From RPQJ01 sp963731105 (GTDB lineage: Bacteria > Pseudomonadota > Gammaproteobacteria > Steroidobacterales > Steroidobacteraceae): a DNA stretch of 64,000 nucleotides. The translations under genes were made by a program, and so were the position numbers. The notes beneath the pieces were generated by a model. That model was not told where the DNA came from. It was given only the letters and a program-made list of their open reading frames with translations, and did no database searches. Each line of letters opens with the position of its first letter. The stretch's first letter is position 1. Positions 1-11,446 of the stretch are shown piece after piece. Location of the stretch: positions 384,475 to 448,474 of the forward strand of contig CAVSUM010000011.1 in the NCBI GenBank assembly GCA_963731105.1. Reading direction: 5' to 3'.

Positions 1-259
1 CCCGCTGCTGCTCAGGCCGGTCGACGAGCTCGAGCTCACGGTGCGCAGCGCCAACTGCCTCAAGGCCGAGAACATCCACTACATCGGCGACCTGGTGCAG
101 AAGACCGAAGTCGAGCTGCTGCGCACGCCGAACCTCGGCAAGAAGTCGCTGACCGAGATCAAGGAAGTGCTCGAGAGCCACGGCCTGACGCTGGGCATGC
201 GGCTCGACAACTGGCCGCCGTCGGGCTTGAAGCGCGACGAGGACCGGGACGCCATCTGA
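1..259 (+). CDS. rpoA: RNA polymerase alpha subunit, C-terminal part (cut by window edge)
   Basis: The frame is open from base 2 to a TGA at 257-259 and encodes the alpha C-terminal domain. Visible are the SANCLKAENI and IGDLVQKTE segments and the helix-hairpin-helix stretch LLRTPNLGKKSLTEIKEVL, followed by a tail with GMRLDNWPP. This domain contacts UP-element DNA and activators, including CRP-type proteins. The N-terminal assembly domain lies outside the window. rplQ follows after 10 bases, the standard end of the bacterial alpha operon. Identification is secure. Confidence 0.97.
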   Translation, partial: PLLLRPVDELELTVRSANCLKAENIHYIGDLVQKTEVELLRTPNLGKKSLTEIKEVLESHGLTLGMRLDNWPPSGLKRDEDRDAI

Positions 260-269
260 GAACAATGAC

Positions 270-776
270 ATGAGACACGGACTGAGCGGGCGGCAGCTGA
301 GCCGCAACTCCACGCATCGTGCGGCGATGCTGCGCAACATGGCGGCGTCGCTGCTGCGCCACGAGGCGATCAAGACGACCGTCCCGAAGGCGAAGGAGCT
401 GCGTCGCTTCGTCGAGCCGCTGATCACGCTCGGCAAGGCGGACAGCCAGGCCAATCGCCGCCGCGCGTTCGCCAAGCTGCGCGACGCCGAGGTGGTCGAG
501 AAGCTGTTCGGCGAGCTGGGCCCGCGCTTCAAGGCGCGACCGGGCGGCTACACGCGCATCCTGCACATGGCCAATCGCGCCGGCGACAACGCCGACATGG
601 CGCTGATGGCGCTGGTCGACCGGGCGGCGCCGGCCGAGGCCGCTGCGGCGGACGCGGGCGAGAAGAAGCCGAAGGCCCGCAAGAAGAAGGCTGCGGAGCC
701 GGCGGCCGAGGCGAGCGCAGAGGCGCCGGCGAAGAAGCCGCGCGCGCCGCGCAAGAAAAAGACCGCGGCGGCCTGA
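270..776 (+). CDS. rplQ: 50S ribosomal protein L17 with lysine/alanine-rich C-terminal tail
   Basis: This is large-subunit ribosomal protein L17, starting MRHGLSGRQLSRNSTHR, the family signature. The conserved core runs to about residue 118 (GGYTRILHMANRAGDNADMA). After it comes a tail of about 50 residues made of Ala, Lys, Pro and Glu with runs such as KKPKARKKKAAEP. Many gammaproteobacterial L17 proteins are about 120-130 residues, so at 168 this one is long. It sits 10 bases after rpoA, and a strong intrinsic terminator follows. The tail resembles the basic extension on RsfS in this window. Confidence 0.96.
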   Translation: MRHGLSGRQLSRNSTHRAAMLRNMAASLLRHEAIKTTVPKAKELRRFVEPLITLGKADSQANRRRAFAKLRDAEVVEKLFGELGPRFKARPGGYTRILHMANRAGDNADMALMALVDRAAPAEAAAADAGEKKPKARKKKAAEPAAEASAEAPAKKPRAPRKKKTAAA

Positions 777-803
777 ACCGGGCCCGCGTGATCGCGACGA
801 AGG

Positions 804-831
804 AGCCGGGCCATGCCCGGCTTCTTTTTTT
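804..831 (+). terminator. Rho-independent terminator of the rpoA-rplQ operon
   Basis: A perfect 8-bp stem (AGCCGGGC at 804-811, GCCCGGCT at 815-822) closes a 3-nt loop and is followed by a T-rich tract at 823-831. It lies 28 bases after the rplQ stop and ends the ribosomal operon before mscL. Confidence 0.9.
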
Positions 832-911
832 CGCCACCATCACCTAAGGTGGCGGCGCCCGGGCGGGCGGCCGCGACGGCCGCGCCCAGGTCACAGCAAC
901 GGAGCAAGCAC

Positions 912-1301
912 ATGAGCGTGATGCAGGAATTCAAGGAATTCGCAATGAAGGGCAACGTCGTCGACATGGCGGTCGGCGTCGTGATCGGCGGCGCGTTCGG
1001 CAAGATCGTCTCGTCGTTCGTCGGCGACGTCGTGATGCCGCTGCTAGGCAAGATCGTCGGTGGCGTTAATTTCAGCGACCTCGCGATCGATCTCGGCGCG
1101 AGCCCGGCGGGCGAGCCGGTGCTGCTCAAGTACGGCGCGTTCCTGCAGTCCGCGTTCGACTTCCTGATCATCGCGGCGGCGATCTTCGTGGCGGTCAAGG
1201 CCATCAACAAGTTGAAGACGCCCCCGCCGCCGGCCGCGCCGCCCGCACCGCCCGCCGACGTCGCGCTGCTCACCGAGATCCGCGACCTGCTGAAGAAGTG
1301 A
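912..1301 (+). CDS. mscL: Large-conductance mechanosensitive channel MscL
   Basis: A 129-residue inner-membrane channel that opens under hypo-osmotic shock. The N-terminal amphipathic helix and first membrane helix read MQEFKEFAMKGNVVDMAVGV, followed by GGAFGKIVSSFV. The second helix is at about residues 76-98 (SAFDFLIIAAAIFVAVKAIN). A proline-rich linker and the C-terminal helix LLTEIRDLLKK complete the family layout. The ATG at 912 is chosen because GGAG lies 7 bases upstream and the family N-terminus begins here. The stop is immediately followed by repeat element A and the convergent pepQ gene. Confidence 0.96.
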   Translation: MSVMQEFKEFAMKGNVVDMAVGVVIGGAFGKIVSSFVGDVVMPLLGKIVGGVNFSDLAIDLGASPAGEPVLLKYGAFLQSAFDFLIIAAAIFVAVKAINKLKTPPPPAAPPAPPADVALLTEIRDLLKK

Positions 1302-1303
1302 TC

Positions 1304-1369
1304 AGGGGATAGGGGATAGTCGGAGGCCCGGCACCGCCGGGCCTCCCTCTCCCGCATCAGCGGGAGAGG
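1304..1369. repeat. Heptamer/hairpin intergenic element A
   Basis: Two copies of AGGGGAT (1304-1317) start 3 bases after the mscL stop. An 11-bp perfect hairpin follows (1322-1332 with 1336-1346), then a second hairpin with a 10-bp stem (1346-1355 with 1360-1369). The complementary heptamer array seen in elements B, C and D is missing here. The element lies between the convergent mscL and pepQ genes and could terminate transcription from both sides. That role is inferred, because no clear T-tract follows. Confidence 0.6.
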
Positions 1370-1384
1370 GTAGGGTGAGGGTCC

Positions 1385-2720
1385 TCAGGCGAGCGCAGCG
1401 AACGCGTTGCGGGTGAGGTTCTCCGGCACGCCGCTCGTGCACGACCACGTCGTCCTCGATGCGGATGCCACCGAACGGCCGCAGCCGCTCCACCGACGGC
1501 CAGTCGATGTGGCGGCCGCGCCCGTCGGCGCGTGCCGCGTCGAGCAGCAGGTCGATGAAGTAGATCCCGGGCTCGACGGTCACGACGAAGCCGGGTTCGA
1601 GGACCCGCGTCAGGCGCAGGAACGGATGCCCGTCCGGGCGCGGGATCTCGCGCTCGCCGGTCGCATCGGCGGCGAGGCCCGCGACGTCGTGCACCTGCAG
1701 GCCGAGCAGGTGGCCGATGCCGTGCGGGAAGAACACGCTGGTGACGCGTTCGGCGACGGCGGTGTCGGCGTCGCAGCCGACGATACCCGCGTCGTGCAGC
1801 AGGCCGCCGATCGCCCGGTGCGCTTCGAGGTGCACGTCGCGGTAATCGCGACCTGCGCGGATGCCGGCGCACAGCTGCTGCTGCAGCGCGTCCATCGCCC
1901 CGACCAGTGCCGAGAATTCCGCGTCGCCGCCCGACCAGGTGCGGGTGATGTCGCTGGCGTAGCCGCGGTGCTGCGCCCCCGCGTCGATCAGGAACGAGCG
2001 TCGTGGCACGTCGCGCCGCCGGTCGAGGTGCTGGTAGTGCAGCACCGCGCCGCCCGCGTCGAAGGCGACGATGTTGCCGTAGGGCAGTTCCTCCTCGCGC
2101 ACGCCGGCTGCGACGCAGTAGGCCATGTGGGCCTCGTACTCGGAGGCACCGGACAGGAACGCATCGCGCGCGGCAACGTGGCCGCGTGCCGCGACCAGCG
2201 ATGCGCGCCGCATGCAGGCGAGCTCGTACGGCGTCTTGGCGGCGCGCGCGTAGTGCAGGTGCGCGAGCAGAGGTTGCGGGTTGACCGCGGCGAATCCCCA
2301 CGCCTCGAACTCAGGCTGCCACTCGCCGACGAACGCGAAGCGTCCACGTTCGAGCCCGAGCAGGCCGCGCGCCGCCGCGACGTCGCGCACCACGTGCACC
2401 TCGCAGGCGCGTTGCCACTCGCCGTCGGGCAGTTGCGGCGGGCGGTGCCAGTAGTCCGCCGGCTGGAAATACACGAGGCGCGGTGGTGTGCCAGGCGCGT
2501 GCACGACGAAGCAGTCCGGCGCGTCGGTCACGGGCACCCAGTGCTTGAAGTGCGGGTTGACCACGAACGGGTAGGGCCGGTCGTCCTGGAATGCGTAGCG
2601 CGGCCGCCCGGAATAGGCCACCAGTCCGTCGCACTCGCTGGCCTGCAGCGCGGCATCGGCGCGGCGGCCCAGCTCGGCGAGGTGGGCGCCATAGAGTCGG
2701 TCGAGATCCTGGTTCTGCAT
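1385..2720 (-). CDS. pepQ: Xaa-Pro dipeptidase PepQ (frameshift near the C-terminus)
   Basis: A cytoplasmic prolidase of the M24B family that cleaves Xaa-Pro dipeptides. All five metal ligands are visible: two Asp in FLIDAGAQHRGYASDITRTW, His in FFPHGIGHLLGLQVHD, Glu in VTVEPGIYF and Glu in FGGIRIEDDV. The ATG at 2720 is preferred over an upstream ATG at 2783 because homology starts at MQNQDLDRLY. After VVVHERR the frame slips. As written the ORF runs on to 1302, but removing one base near 1433 restores the family ending ENLTRNAFAALA and a stop at 1385-1387. The extra C-terminus produced by the read-through is therefore spurious. Confidence 0.9.
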
Positions 2721-2931
2721 CGGGGGCACCCTTTGGCCGGTGGCGGAGGGCGAATCTTGCCCAAGACTGGCCCTTGTCGCCATTCAGAGACAGTTCCAGC
2801 CGGTGCAACCAGGCCCGCCGACCCTAGAATTCCACCCACGCAACCGCCATGGCTCACGGGCACGGGCCCCCGGCGACGGACGGTTGATGGAAGTCCACTT
2901 TTTCGTCCACCTGTTTCGGGGTAAATCGCAC

Positions 2932-3288
2932 ATGAACACCAAGATCGCACTCGCTGCCGCCCTCGCTGCCCTGGCCCTGGCCGGCTGCGCCAAGAAGGAA
3001 GCGCCGGTTGAGCAGGCTGCCGAGGCCGCTGCCGACGCCGCTGCCGCCGCTGGCCAGGCTGCCGACGCCGCTGCCGACGCCGCTGCCGCCTCGGGCGAGG
3101 CTGCTGCTGCCGCCGCCACCGACGCCGCTGGCGCCGCCGTTGACGCCGCTGGCGCCGCCACCGACGCCGCTGGCGCCGCTGTCGACGCCGCTGGTGCCGC
3201 CACTGCCGAAGCCGCCTCGGACGCCGTCCAGGCGACCGGCGAGGCCGTCGAGGCCGCTGGCGAGAAGATCCAGGAAGCCGCCAAGTAA
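2932..3288 (+). CDS. Small alanine-rich lipoprotein with heptad repeats
   Basis: A 118-residue predicted lipoprotein. The signal peptide MNTKIALAAALAALALAGC has a lipobox LAGC with Cys19. The mature part is almost only Ala, Asp, Glu and Gly. At 3121-3204 the DNA contains four copies of a 21-bp unit encoding DAAGAAV/T, an exact heptad. The C-terminus is more varied (QATGEAVEAAGEKIQEAAK). The pattern suggests a long amphipathic Ala-zipper helix, as in Lpp or the Ala-rich OprI type. No catalytic domain is seen. A terminator follows, so the gene is monocistronic. The function is unknown. Confidence 0.85.
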   Translation: MNTKIALAAALAALALAGCAKKEAPVEQAAEAAADAAAAAGQAADAAADAAAASGEAAAAAATDAAGAAVDAAGAATDAAGAAVDAAGAATAEAASDAVQATGEAVEAAGEKIQEAAK

Positions 3289-3314
3289 TCCGGCGGTTCA
3301 GCCTGAGCTGAACG

Positions 3315-3353
3315 AACGGGCGGGTTCCTCGCGGGACCCGCCCGTTTTCTTTT
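3315..3353 (+). terminator. Rho-independent terminator after the lipoprotein gene
   Basis: An 11-bp perfect stem (AACGGGCGGGT at 3315-3325, its complement at 3336-3346) with a 10-nt loop is followed by TTCTTTT at 3347-3353. It starts 27 bases after the lipoprotein stop. Confidence 0.9.
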
Positions 3354-3861
3354 GAGGGATTCCTCAGGACCCGCGCGCACGGCTCGGACCGGGTCCCGGG
3401 CAGGAGGCTCGCCGAAGGTGTCCGTCACGCTGCGCGACGCACGCGACTCCCCGGATGACCGTGACTGGATCCGCGGGATCTATCGCCTCTACCTGTCCGA
3501 GCTGTCGGCCTCCAAGACGGGCCTGTTCCCGGCCCTCGGGGAATGGCCGTCCCGGGAAGACGAGTTCCTCACCGGCTGGTTCAACGATCCGGCAGCGACG
3601 CCGTTCGTCATCCTGGCCGACGGCCAGCGGGCAGGATTCGCGCTGGTCGTGCGCCCGCCGGCTTTCCCGCGGCGCACCGCCGATTTCCGGATGGCGGAGT
3701 TCTTCATCGTCGACGCGGCGCGCCGCCGCGGCGTGGGTGCCAGCGCGGCGTCACGCCTGTTCACGCGCTTTGCCGGCCACTGGGAAGTGGTGGAAGACGA
3801 GTACAACCGGCCGGCGACTCGCGTTCTGGCGCCGCGTGATCGGTCGCCACACCGGCGACCG

Positions 3862-6747
<2,886 letters not shown>

Positions 6748-6907
6748 GGCCTGGCGAGCGGTTCGAGTGGCTGACGGTTAGCCTGCTAATATAGGCCCAG
6801 CTTTCGAGGCAAAGCCAATCCGTACCAGAGATTCCACCCCCAGGCCGGCGCTCACACCGCAGGAGCGTCGCTCGGTAGGTTCGCTCGCCGCGATCTACGC
6901 CACGCGC

Positions 6908-8035
6908 ATGCTCGGGCTGTTCCTGCTGCTGCCCGTGCTGGCGCTGCACGCGCGCGAGCTGCCGGACTACACGCCGGTGCTGCTCGGCCTCGCCATGGGC
7001 GCCTACGGGCTCACCCAGGCGCTGCTGCAGATCCCGTTCGGGCGCTGGTCCGATCGCTTCGGACGCAAGCCGGTCATCGCGGTGGGCCTGGCCCTGTTCG
7101 CCGCCGGCTCGCTGATCGGTGCGCTGGCGCAGTCCGTGACGATGCTGATCGTGGCTCGCTCCGTGCAGGGCTCGGGCGCGGTGTCCGCGGCGGTCTCGGC
7201 GCTGCTCGCCGACCTGACCCGGCCGGAGGTGCGCACGCGCGCCATGGCGGTGATCGGCGCCAGCATCGGGCTGTCGTTCGTGCTGGCGCTGGTGCTCGCG
7301 CCCGTGCTCGACGCCGTGATCGGCGTGCCCGGCATCTTCGTCTTGATGCTGGTGATGGCGCTCAGCGGCCTGCTGCTGCTCGGCGTGGCAGTGCCTGCCG
7401 AGCCGGTACGCTCGGGCGGAGCCGATTCGCGCTCGCTCGCCGGCCTGCTGGAGCTGCTGCGCCGCCCGACGCTGGTGCCGCTGTACGCGGGCGTGTTCGC
7501 GCTGCACTTCATCATGACGGCCACGTTCCTGTCCGTGCCGCAGGCGCTGGTGAGCGACCTCGGCATCGCGGCCGCGGCGCACTGGAAGGTCTATCTCGGC
7601 GTGTTCGTCGCCTCGCTCGCGGGCACCATCCCGCTGATCCTGGCGACCGAGCGCACCGGGCGCCCCCAGGCACTGTTCCTGGCGGCGATCTGCGTGGTGG
7701 CTGCCGCACAGGCATTGCTCGGCCTCGACCACGGCCACCTGTGGATGGTGCTCGGCGGGCTCACGCTGTTCTTTGCAGGCTTCAATTACCTCGAGGCGCG
7801 GCTGCCCGCGCAGCTGACCCTGGCCGCCCCGGGCCACGAGCGGGGCGCGGCGCTCGGCATCTTCGCCACGGCGCAGTTCTTCGGGGCGTTCCTCGGCGGT
7901 GCGCTCGGCGGCGTGCTGCTCGGGCGGTTCGGCCTGTCCGGGGTGTTCTGGGGCAGCGCGGGCATTGCGCTCGCCTGGGCCGTGGTCGCGGTGGCCACCG
8001 GCCCGTCCGCCGCATTAGCGGCCGAACGCAGCTGA
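6908..8035 (+). CDS. MFS transporter (YajR-like drug/sugar efflux type)
   Basis: A major facilitator protein with about 12 hydrophobic segments. The MFS loop 2-3 motif appears as GRWSDRFGRKPVI and motif C as GASIGLSFVLALVLAPVLD. The translated part begins MLGLFLLLPVLALHA, but recognisable family sequence (TPQERRSVGSLAAIYATR) continues in frame upstream to about 6854. No ATG, GTG or TTG occurs in any plus-strand frame between 6781 and 6907. The true start is thus unclear: ATG 6908 would shorten the first membrane helix, and otherwise a non-canonical start or a base error is involved. The substrate is not predictable. Confidence 0.85.
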   Translation: MLGLFLLLPVLALHARELPDYTPVLLGLAMGAYGLTQALLQIPFGRWSDRFGRKPVIAVGLALFAAGSLIGALAQSVTMLIVARSVQGSGAVSAAVSALLADLTRPEVRTRAMAVIGASIGLSFVLALVLAPVLDAVIGVPGIFVLMLVMALSGLLLLGVAVPAEPVRSGGADSRSLAGLLELLRRPTLVPLYAGVFALHFIMTATFLSVPQALVSDLGIAAAAHWKVYLGVFVASLAGTIPLILATERTGRPQALFLAAICVVAAAQALLGLDHGHLWMVLGGLTLFFAGFNYLEARLPAQLTLAAPGHERGAALGIFATAQFFGAFLGGALGGVLLGRFGLSGVFWGSAGIALAWAVVAVATGPSAALAAERS

Positions 8036-8101
8036 TTTGCACTGTGCGCCGGGGCCGCCCGGTGCCGTAAGATCGACACATCCACTACGCGGACAGGTGC
8101 C

Positions 8102-8563
8102 ATGGCACGCGGAATCAACAAAGTCATCCTGGTCGGCAACCTCGGCAAGGATCCCGAGACGCGCTACATGCCGAGCGGCAAGGCCGTCACCAACTTCTCG
8201 ATCGCCACGTCGGAGAGCTGGAAGGACAAGCAGACCGGCGAGCAGAAAGAGCAGACCGAGTGGCACAACATCGTGATGTACGACCGCCTCGCCGAGATCG
8301 CGGCGGAGTACCTGCGCAAGGGCTCGCAGGTGTACGTCGAGGGCCGGCTGCGCACCCGCAAGTGGCAGGACAAGGAAGGCCGCGACCGCTACACCACCGA
8401 GATCATCGCCAACGAGATGCAGATGCTCGGCGGCCGGGCCGGCGGCGGCGCGGGCACCGAGTCGCGGGCGGAGCCGCGGGCGGCGGCAGCGCCGGCCGAG
8501 CGGGGCAGCGCCCCGGCGCCGTCTTCCTCGCGCGACGAGTTCGACGACGACATCCCGTTCTGA
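8102..8563 (+). CDS. ssb: Single-stranded DNA-binding protein
   Basis: A 153-residue protein for replication, recombination and repair. The OB-fold spans about residues 1-110 (MARGINKVILVGNLGKDPE; then TEWHNIVMYDRLAEIAAEYL; then VYVEGRLRTRKWQDKEG). A Gly/Ala/Pro-rich linker leads to the acidic tip DEFDDDIPF, which docks partner proteins. The length is slightly short for the family (about 160-178). It follows the MFS gene on the same strand, 66 bases downstream, the usual uvrA/ssb neighbourhood but with the MFS gene in between. Confidence 0.97.
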   Translation: MARGINKVILVGNLGKDPETRYMPSGKAVTNFSIATSESWKDKQTGEQKEQTEWHNIVMYDRLAEIAAEYLRKGSQVYVEGRLRTRKWQDKEGRDRYTTEIIANEMQMLGGRAGGGAGTESRAEPRAAAAPAERGSAPAPSSSRDEFDDDIPF

Positions 8564-8639
8564 CGTCGCTCGCGCGCCGCACGGCGTGAGCTAAGCTCGC
8601 GCCTGCCGCCGGCCCTTCGGCCGGAGCCGGAGACGCGAG

Positions 8640-10488
8640 TTGGCCACCGAATCCGCCCTCGACCTCGGCCACGTCGTCGTGCTGCTCGCGGCGGCCGTGG
8701 TCGCCGTGCCGCTGTTCCGCAAGCTCGGGCTCGGCGCGGTGCTCGGCTATCTCGTGCGCCGGCCTGCTGATCGGGCCGTTCGGCCTCGGCCTGTTCCGTG
8801 ACCCGCACGCCATCCTGCACGTCGCCGAACTCGGCGTGGTGCTGTTCCTGTTCCTCATCGGCCTCGAGATGCGGCCGGGCAAGCTGTGGGCGATGCGCGG
8901 CCAGATCTTCGGGCTCGGCCTCGCGCAGGTGCTCGCCTGTGGTGTGCTGCTGTCAGGCGTCGGCATCGCTTTCGGCTGGTCGCCGGCGGTCGCGGTGATC
9001 GGCGCGATGGGTTTCGTGCTGTCCTCGACCGCCGTGATCATGAAGTTGCTCGACGAGCGCGGCGCCACGGCAACGCCTGCCGGCCAGCGCGCCGTGTCGA
9101 TCCTGCTGCTCGAGGACCTGTCGATCATCCCGCTGCTCGCGCTGGTGGCGTTCCTCGGGCTCGCGCAGGGCACGGCCGTCGAGGCGGCGCGTCCGGCGTG
9201 GCTGTCGGTGCTGCAGGCACTCGCGGCGATTGCCGCACTGGTGGCGGCCGGCCGCTGGGCCCTGAACCCATTGTTCCGCGTCCTGGCCGGCCTCGGCGGT
9301 CGCGACGTGATGACCGCGGCCGCGCTGCTGGTGGTGCTCGGAGCGGCGCTGTTCATGCAGTGGGGCGGCCTGTCGATGGCGCTGGGCGCGTTCCTCGCCG
9401 GCGTGCTGCTCTCGGAATCGACGTTCCGCCACCAGCTGGAGGCGGACGTCGAGCCGTTCCGCGGCATCCTGCTCGGCCTGTTCTTCCTGTCGGTCGGCAT
9501 GTCGCTCGACCTGCGCGTGGTGTCCGGCGAGTGGCGACTCGTGGCGGCGGGGGTCGCGGGGTTCATGGCGGTCAAGGCGCTCGGCATCTATGGCGTGGCG
9601 CGCGCGTTCGGGGCCGACCACCGCGAGTCGCTGCAGCGCGCGGCATTGTTCGCCCAGGGCGGCGAGTTCGCGTTCGTGCTGTACGCCGCGGCACTCGCGG
9701 CCGGCGTGTTCGACGCGCGCGCGGCCGCGGTGCTGGCGGCGATCGTGATCCTGTCGATGGCGCTCACGCCGGTCGTGTTGCTGCTGCTCGATCGACTGCT
9801 GCCGCCACCGGCCCCCTCGCTCGATGGCATCGACGAGCCGCCGTGCCTGAGCGGCCGCGTGCTGGTCATCGGCTTCGGTCGCTTCGGGCAGATCGTGAGC
9901 CAGCCGCTGCTCGCGCGTGGCGTCGACGTGTCGATCATCGACGCCGACGTCGACATGATCCGCGCGGCCGGCAACTTCGGCTTCAAGGTGTACTACGGCG
10001 ACGGCACGCGGCTCGACGTGCTGCGCACCTCCGGCGCAGGACGCGCCGACGCGATCCTGGTGTGCGTGGATCGCCCGGCGGCGGCGGACCAGATCGTCGA
10101 ACTGGCGCGGCAGGAGTTCCCGCTGGCGAAGCTGTTCGTGCGGTCCTTCGACCGCGGGCACACGCTCCGGTTGATCGACGCCGGCGTCGAGTACCAGGTG
10201 CGCGAGACGCTCGAGTCGGCGTTCCTGTTCGGCGCAGCGGTGCTCGAGGGACTCGGCTTCGCCGCCGACGAGGTCGCGGAGACGATGGACGACGTGCGCC
10301 GCCGCGACCAGCAGCGGCTCGAATTGCAGGTCGTCGACGGCATCACCGCCGGGCGCACGTTGTTGCGTGGCAACGTGGCGACGCCGGAACCCGCGCCGCT
10401 CACGCGGCCGCAGCACGAGGCCGTGGCCTTGAATCCCGAGGCCGCCGCCGCGATCGAGCACGGTGCGGGAGGCGGTGTCGCCAGCTGA
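8640..10488 (+). CDS. Kef-type K+/H+ antiporter (CPA2) with TrkA-N domain, frameshifted
   Basis: A monovalent cation:proton antiporter. From TTG 8640 (SD-like GGAG upstream) the first helix reads LLAAAVVAVPLFRKLGLGAV. At GYLV the frame slips; removing one base near 8757 joins it to AGLLIGPFGLGLFRDPHAIL and then ELGVVLFLFLIGLEMRPGKL. The CPA2 membrane domain spans about 390 residues. The Rossmann RCK/TrkA-N domain starts at RVLVIGFGRFGQIVSQ and includes IDADVDMIRAAGNFG and YYGDGTR. The corrected length of about 615 residues matches KefB/KefC. No separate KefF/G ancillary gene is nearby. Confidence 0.88.
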
Positions 10489-10500
10489 CGGCGCGCCGGC

Positions 10501-11446
10501 CTAGCGGTGGAACGCGCGCTGCAGTTCGGCGGCGATCGCGATGGCGATGGCCTCGGGCCCCTCACCGCCAAGCGGCAACCCGACCGGAGCGTGCAGCCTG
10601 CCCGCGAGCGCGGTGCGTTCGGCGGCCGTGAGCCGCGCCAGCAGTTCGTCGCGCCGCGCCGGTGGCCCGAGCAGCCCGACGTACGGCGTGTCGCGCATGG
10701 CGAGCGACTGCAGCGCCGCGAGGTCGTGCTCGGCCGCATGCGTCATGACCAGCACCGCATCCGGCGCCGCGTCGCCGAGTGCCGCGAGTGCTGCGACGGG
10801 ACGCTGCATCGATGCTGCGGTCCGCATCCCGGCTGCGGGCCGCAAGCAAGGCCGGGCGATGATCGGCCAGCAAGGCGAACCAGCCGAGCGTACGCAGGAT
10901 GGCGAGCAGCGGCGGCGCTTCCGGCCCCGCACCGAGCAGCAGCACCAGCGGCGACGGTTGCAGCGTGACGGGCGCGCCGGGCGGCAGGTGCGTCGCAAGC
11001 TCGTGCCAGGCCAGCAGCGCGGGGCGCCGCGTCTCGTGCAGCGCCACGAGCGTGTCGTAGATCGTCGAGGGTACATTCGGTAGCACGGGCAAGGCCAGCA
11101 CGCGCATGCGGCCGCGGCAACCGGAGCCGGAACCGAACAGCAGGTCGTCGTCGGAGCGCGTGTCGAACGTGGTGTCGCGCGGTTCGCCGGCGGCGATCGC
11201 CGCGCGGGCCAGTTCGACGAGCCCGGGCTCGAGACAACCGCCCGAGATCACGCCGACCTGGACGCCGTCGTCCGCCACGAGCGCCAGCGCCCCGGGCTTG
11301 CGGTAGGTCGAGCCTTCCGTGTCCACCACCAGCGTCAGCGCGAAGGCACGGCCGGCGGCGCGCAGCCGGCGCGCCGCCTCGACCACCGCACGCTGCCCAC
11401 CGCGTCCGGCGACGGCCTCAGGCGCGGAGCTTGAGGGGCAGCTCAC
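10501..11446 (-). CDS. XdhC/CoxI-family molybdenum hydroxylase maturation factor, frameshifted
   Basis: The N-terminal XdhC_CoxI domain shows STYRKPGALALV and GVISGGCLEPGLVELA. The C-terminal Rossmann domain (LVLLLGAGPEAPPLLAILR, then APDAVLVMTHAAEHDLAAL, and YVGLLGPPARRDELL) completes the family. The two parts lie in different frames; one base must be removed near 10800-10812. The start is a GTG (11444-11446) overlapping the iorB-like gene by 29 bases. The family sulfurates and inserts the molybdenum cofactor into xanthine-oxidase-type enzymes, which fits its place at the end of the iorA-iorB operon. Confidence 0.87.

Noticed and set aside
1302..1384. C-terminal extension of PepQ reading through the hairpins of element A
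   Set aside because: Removing one base at about 1433 gives the conserved family ending and an earlier stop, so the extension is a frameshift artefact.
6748..8101. Shared SOS operator for uvrA and ssb, as in E. coli
   Set aside because: No CTGT-N8-ACAG-like LexA box was seen by eye before either gene, and an MFS gene lies between them.
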